64,000 nt of DNA, taken from the NCBI GenBank assembly GCA_034190875.2, contig CM067343.1, forward strand, positions 57,709,507 to 57,773,506, in the 5' to 3' direction. Both the position numbers and the translations under genes were made by a program. This document shows, piece by piece, positions 59,231 through 64,000 of this stretch (position 1 is the stretch's first letter; each line of letters starts with the position of its first letter). Origin of the DNA: Urechis unicinctus (taxonomy: Eukaryota > Annelida > Polychaeta > Xenopneusta > Urechidae). The notes beneath the pieces are model-generated. The model was not told the DNA's origin. It saw only the letters and a program-made list of their open reading frames with translations, and did not search any database.

Positions 59231-60260
59231 GTGCTAACTGGGATAACTTACAGTCTAAATTGTTTGAAAATGGTTGATCCATCCTATGATATCGAAAAAC
59301 CTGTTACAATCAGTGTACACATCTCACAGTGAATGTATGAAACATGTAACAGACTGTGTACAGGTCTGACAGGGAGGATGTCAAACACATTATATATCAC
59401 TCGGTTATCTTTTATATCTTGCAAGTTTATGTTTACAGTCCAGTGCTAGGATAGTCAAAGATCAGTCAATGCTCTAGTATGAATTAATACAGTACCTATC
59501 ATAGAATGGTATAAATAATCTTATGCACTTATGTAAATGAAAGACTTTAGAATTTTATTTTCTGTATTAGGATATGTTTTGATATGGAAAGCGTATAGTA
59601 GGTTGCCATTTAAAGCACTAAATAATGAATAATTTGGCAGTATGCATTTGCCTTAGGTTTTTACATTTATCATTTTAAGTGTCATTGATAACAATTTACA
59701 TGTCCTGTGTTATTTAGATACTCACATGCTTTAGGGGTCCTGCTAGAAAATCGAGGTCTCTGAATATGAACCCCATTAGAAGGTGGTCTGGAGCTTATTA
59801 AAAGGTACCATTGTTTGTATAAATTTAGCAAGCATACCCAGATGTTTGTTTCAACAAATATGTGCATATAAGAATTTGATTTCAATTATGTAGATCATAA
59901 ACTCTTGTGTTCATTTGAATGGATAATAATGTCTTAATTTGTCTTGCATGATCTTCTTATAATGAATTAAGTTTAATGCACGTTTTTACATGCTGAAATC
60001 AGTGAAGCAGGATTGTAAATTTGATTATTTTGTTAAACAAACTTTTACCATGTCTTTATTATTTTATGTTAATGTTGGACTATCAGACATTTAACACATA
60101 TAGTTAAAAAAAATTCTAAACCTGTTCATTAATTTGAATTTACAAAATAAAATATTGGACCTTAGTCTGCCATTTTCCTATTTGTGATTCTAATGCTCCA
60201 GTGATAACTATCTATCACCACTTAATGTAAACTTAACTCATCCATTCCCTCTGCCTTTCA
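59231..60260. other. Probable intron sequence upstream of the 60.26-kb exon
   Basis: AT-rich, no open frame or repeat of note. It precedes a consensus acceptor at 60261. Confidence 0.35.
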
Positions 60261-60261
60261 G

Positions 60262-60577
60262 ATTTTTTGTCAGTCCCATCTTGTTTCACAAATTCAGTGA
60301 CTACAACAGTTGAAGGTAATTATATATTTGTTTGATGATTTAAAATAATTGTCATTACTTTATCTGTAAATAAAAGTTGAATAATATTAAGTACAGAAAA
60401 TGTGATATGGCTTTCTTCAAATGGATATTTTATTTATCTTCTATGAGAGTATTTATAATTAATTAACATTTGAGCGACTGAAAGAATACTAGAATGTTTT
60501 TGCTTTCTTAAATATAGACCTTGATACTGAATATGAACCGTCTTCACCTCCATTATCTAGCACAACACTTCTGATGG
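60262..60577 (+). CDS. Two small exons of an unidentified + strand gene (partial)
   Basis: Exon 60262-60315 lies between CTCTGCCTTTCAG and GAAG-GTAATT. Exon 60519-60577 lies between TTAAATATAG and GATG-GTAAGT. Reading frames join exactly: FLSVPSCFTNSVTTTVE is followed, through a codon split by the intron, by DLDTEYEPSSPPLSST, and the second exon ends at a codon boundary. The Ser/Thr/Pro-rich acidic peptide looks like a disordered linker. Short symmetric exons with good splice signals are typical of a multi-exon animal gene whose other exons lie elsewhere. Two possible following exons in phase are 63571-63612 (DEVQGVFRKSSYC then TGA) and 63874-63900 (DHVILPTFK). No family was recognised. Confidence 0.4.
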
Positions 60578-60787
60578 TAAGTCATATTATACTGTTCTAA
60601 AGGCTTCACTATTTGTCATTGCACTGATAACATGGATTGGCTGGTAGAGTAACATGTTGACCAATTGCAATAGAATTGGTAGTTGTCACATTGGAAAAGA
60701 AGAAACTGTGTTTGTATCCTCACGTCTAACCGCATCCTGGTCTCACTATGCAAAATCCTTCCTTGTTCCTTGTGTTGGGTTTAGGGA

Positions 60788-62726
60788 CTATGCCCGAGGT
60801 GTCCATGGGTGGCCGCCACTAGTGGTTGAGAGTTGTTGAGTGTCTCCCCCTTCCTGGGATGTTTCAGCCAGGGCAGTCATATCTAGTAAACTGTTGGTTT
60901 CTGTTCTCCTTTGTGCGGTGTAACCTTGTACCTGAGGTTCATCAGGGATCAAGGCTAAGTATTTGTCGAGCTTCCGCTTGAAGAAGTCAACCGAACAGTA
61001 AGATGTATTTCTTATGCATGCAGGCATAATGTTGAACAATCGTGGGCCGATTATGGTGAAGCTAGCCTCTCGCAAGTTTTTTTATGCGGGGTTGAGCATT
61101 TGAGGCCATTTTTGGTAGCACACTTGTTCTACCTCTACTGTTGTTATGGGTAGGGATTAATCCAACATTTGGAAACCTGGTCCTCCAGTATTCGTCATGT
61201 GTAGATAATTTGGTATCTTTCCCTTTTACGCAGTAGCGAGTATAACTTCAACTTTTTGAGTTGCTCCTAGTAGTCACGATGACGTAGTTCATCGATCTTA
61301 TTCAGGAATGATTTCTGGATACTCTCTAGCAGTTGAATTTCCCCCTTTTTTGAGAGTGACCATAGCTGGCTGCAGTAGTCTAGCCTGGAGATAACTATGG
61401 ATTTGAACAAGGTTAGCATGAGATTTGCCTTCCTTGTCTTGAAAGTTCTGAGAATCCAGCTACACAACATTCTCGCCGTCTCTGCCAATGACTTGATGTG
61501 GCTACTGAATGTTGCATCTCTGTTCATCAGGATACCAAGATCTTTCACTGAATCCTTTTCGGCTATGACATTGCCAGAGTCTGACAGGTAGTGGGTATTT
61601 TGCAGTGTTCTGTTATTCCCATATCTCAGACATTCAAATATATTGCTGTTGAACTGCATGTTGGTTAAACTGGCCCATTGGTAGATGGCTTCCAGGCCTT
61701 TTTGCAGGTCTGCAACATCTTCCTGTGTCCCAATAGAGTGTCCGGCTCGTGTATCATCAGCGAAGCTTGATACAAAGGCTGACGCTACTTTGTGATCAAT
61801 GTCACCTATTAGTACTAGGAACAGGAGAGTTCCTAGAACGGATCCCTGTGGCACTCCTGACTGTACTTCAGTTGCTTTGGACTTCCAGCCATTGACAAAA
61901 ACTGTCTGTGTGCGGTTGGTTAAGAAGCTGTGGATCCATCGACCAAGTTTTCCGGTGATGCCAAGGCTTTTGAGTTTTCTCATAGTAACTAGGAGGTCGA
62001 CTTTATCGAAAGCCTTCGCAAAATCTAGATATATGACATCCACATTTCTGCCTTCTTCCAGTCTTCTGAGGATTTAATCCACATGTTTTATCAGCTGGCT
62101 TAGACAGGATCTGCCTTTCCTAAAGCCATGTTGGCTTGGGTTTAGCAGTTGGTTCTCTTGTAAGTAATCCACAAGGTGATTACGAATTACCTTTTCAAAG
62201 ATTTTGATGAGATGGGATGTAAGTGCTACAGGCCTATATTGCTGTGGTAGTCCTCTGCTCTCTCCTCTGTGTATTGGTATTATGTTTGCTGCCTTGAATA
62301 TTGGGGCGATTGTGCCTTGGTCAAATGATTTTCGCCAGATCATGTATAGTGGCTTGGAGATAGCTGTGCTGCAGTTTTTCAATAGTAGGGCAGGGAAGTT
62401 GGTCCAGCTGCAGAACTGGAGGAAAGCTCTTTGATGGCCTGCTCAATATCTGTTTCATCAAAGTTGATGTCGTCCAGGCTGGCACTAGAGTTGGTGCCCC
62501 CATCCGGGAATATACAGTTGGCCTGCTGCATTGGTTCTTTTGGTTTGCTAAATACTGACTCGTATTGTATTGCCAAAATTTCAGCCATGGCCTGTGGGCT
62601 GGTCATTAGTTTGCCATCACCAGATAGAAGGGGACCAATACCATCCTGTAGTTTAAAAAGAGAAAGCAAGCATGGATCAGGCTGCTGAAGAAGGGAAACT
62701 TTGGACACAATACAGCAGTGAGTCAC
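60788..62726 (-). mobile_element. CR1-like LINE, 5'-truncated, defective reverse transcriptase ORF
   Basis: The minus strand reads the linker region (62726-62379), then QYRPVALTSHLIKIFEKVIR and QHGFRKGRSCLSQLI (to 62077). Next come DVIYLDFAKAFDKVD, WIHSFLTNRTQTVFVNG, SGVPQGSVLG and FADDTR (62043-61267). After that come the thumb/C-terminal part (LRHRDY, LKKLKLYSLLRKRER) and FTIIGPRLFN...IPDEPQVQGY (61075-60788). The YLDFAKAFD and FADD blocks carry the catalytic aspartates of the palm. Defects: a frameshift near 62385, TAA at 62076-62074, TAG near 61266 and TGA near 61215 (both where the family usually has Trp), and a shift near 61160-61075. No endonuclease domain precedes it, as in typical 5'-truncated LINE copies. 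It lies antisense to the flanking + strand exons, probably inside an intron. Confidence 0.92.
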
Positions 62727-64000
62727 ATGGATAATTAAAACAAATGAGTTGATGTTCCAATGTATCTTTATAGTCAGGAAAAGCTGGAAAAGTTAATAGA
62801 GCACATGAAGGAAACTAGTCTACATTCAGGGCTAAAGGAATGATGTAGCTTGGTCTTGCTCATGAACAGAGAAGGAACGATATGGACAATGTGCACACAA
62901 AACTTAAAACCGTGGCACGTTTGCTGAAGTTTGTGAACAATGTGCACACCCAAAAACTTCGTTGAATGAATTCATCATGGCAGTCAGTTTGCAGTGCAGT
63001 TGCTCTAAGTTTAGCTATGAGTCTGATTCTCCTTCTCTGGCAGTTTCATTGAAAATTACCTAAAGCATATATATTTGCTAAAAAATAAGTTTGAGAATTC
63101 GCGTGGAAAATTTGGAAATGAAGAAAAGAAGCCATAAATTTAAACTTTGAAGCACACTGGAATTCATCATAGCGTTGTGGCCAACAGTTCTGTGCTCTCA
63201 ACAAGTAGCAAATTGCTGCTAAAGTCTTTTGGTTACTATTGAGTTTCTGAAACACATATTTTCTGATGCAAAAAATGTTTCATTGGAAAACAGTACATCA
63301 TTGCATAGTTTGTACTGTTCAATAAACGGCGAATGTGAGGTGCGCTGAGAGGATAGCGATGAGATATTACCATTGTTGTGAGAGGGCACTTGTTGAGAGA
63401 TATTGTCATAGTTTCCAGTGAATCATGACATTATTGCCTGATTGACTAGATAGATACCATAAAGAGATTCTGGTAGTAAATATTACACACTGTCGTCTGC
63501 TCCATGCTTTTGTACAGCTAGTGTGTGGTTTAATACATTTAATAATTATTAATGTAATATGATATTTCAGGATGAAGTACAAGGGGTCTTCAGAAAGTCT
63601 TCATATTGCTGACACCTGACATGACCAATGCACTGGGCTTTCTTATAAATACTTGACGCATGCCACTGATAGTACATTCATTGTTGCCAGGAAAAGTTGT
63701 CTCACTCCATCGGATGGCTGGACTCCTTTCGTTTTGCAACTTATGCTTGCCCTGAGTTAGTTGATCCACAGGCGATCCGTTCAACCAAACTGCGCAGATA
63801 CTTGGCCACTACTGCACAGGTTTATTAACAGCATTATTGAATATCAACTGTACATATGCATTTTATTTTTAAGGATCATGTCATCCTACCAACATTTAAG
63901 GTTTGTATTAGTAATATTCCAGTAAATATTAGTCTTTTCAAATGAAATTGTTATTTCAAATTCAGCATGTAAAGTGAGTTCAGAAAATGATCAGGGAAAC
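62727..64000 (+). other. Probable intron and possible terminal exons
   Basis: A direct repeat of GGACAATGTGCACAC and GAACAATGTGCACAC occurs at 62884 and 62935. A GATATTTCAG acceptor at 63570 opens a frame of 13 residues ending in TGA (63610-63612). TTTTTAAG at 63873 and a donor AAG-GTTTGT at 63900 flank a 27-base frame-neutral exon candidate. A 64-residue minus-strand frame (63590-63784) has no recognised domain. Nothing else is supported up to the window edge. Confidence 0.3.

Overview
This window is metazoan nuclear DNA, most likely from a marine invertebrate. It is AT-rich and gene-poor. It carries spliced genes with GT..AG introns, long (TA)n and (CT)n microsatellites, a 3' piece of a CR1-like LINE, relics of a PIF/Harbinger transposase and a Ty3/gypsy-type integrase, a C48 (Ulp1-like) protease fragment, and a P2X7-C-terminus-like pseudogene. 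The species cannot be fixed from sequence alone. No bacterial-type operons, tRNA, rRNA or CRISPR were seen.

Layout. 1-720: broken Harbinger transposase (-). 970-1800: P2X7-C-like pseudogene (-) with a CRE-containing promoter-like stretch. 2.65-42.65 kb: a large complex of diverged repeats. Its core is a giant inverted repeat. The left arm (8.2-18.86 kb) matches, in reverse complement and with many indels, the right arm (42.2 down to 35.19 kb, then 31.57 down to 29.34 kb). The gap in the right arm is filled by a 3.6-kb insert (31.58-35.19 kb). That insert is itself an inverted copy of 2.65-8.1 kb, which lies just outside the left arm. Some modules therefore occur four times, two per orientation. 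Almost all reading frames in this complex are short and chance-like. The exceptions are a gypsy-type integrase relic (37.07-37.48 kb) and the Ulp1-like fragment at the outer edge of the right arm (42.16-42.65 kb). The centre (19.1-28.4 kb) has no recognisable gene.

42.9-45.8 kb: short palindromic and tandem repeats, a TA array and a possible promoter with two CREs. 45.81-50.46 kb: the best gene in the window, a multi-exon + strand gene. It encodes a protein with arrays of a 13-residue charged repeat, a C-terminal Cys/His cluster and a terminal poly(A) signal. An exon cassette is triplicated in it; the third copy is frameshifted and, if skipped, the remaining exons give one continuous frame of about 898 residues. 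52.4-53.0 kb: exons of a degenerate minus-strand gene. 53.2-59.2 kb: minisatellites and a perfect-looking hairpin. 60.26-60.58 kb and perhaps 63.57-63.90 kb: small exons of a + strand gene whose intron appears to hold an antisense, 5'-truncated CR1-like LINE (60.78-62.73 kb).

The genes do not form a pathway. The repeat complex is the unusual part: an old, multi-copy, inverted repeat family that I cannot assign to a known class. Boundaries of diverged repeats are accurate to roughly 50-100 bases, because they were found by reading anchor words rather than by alignment.
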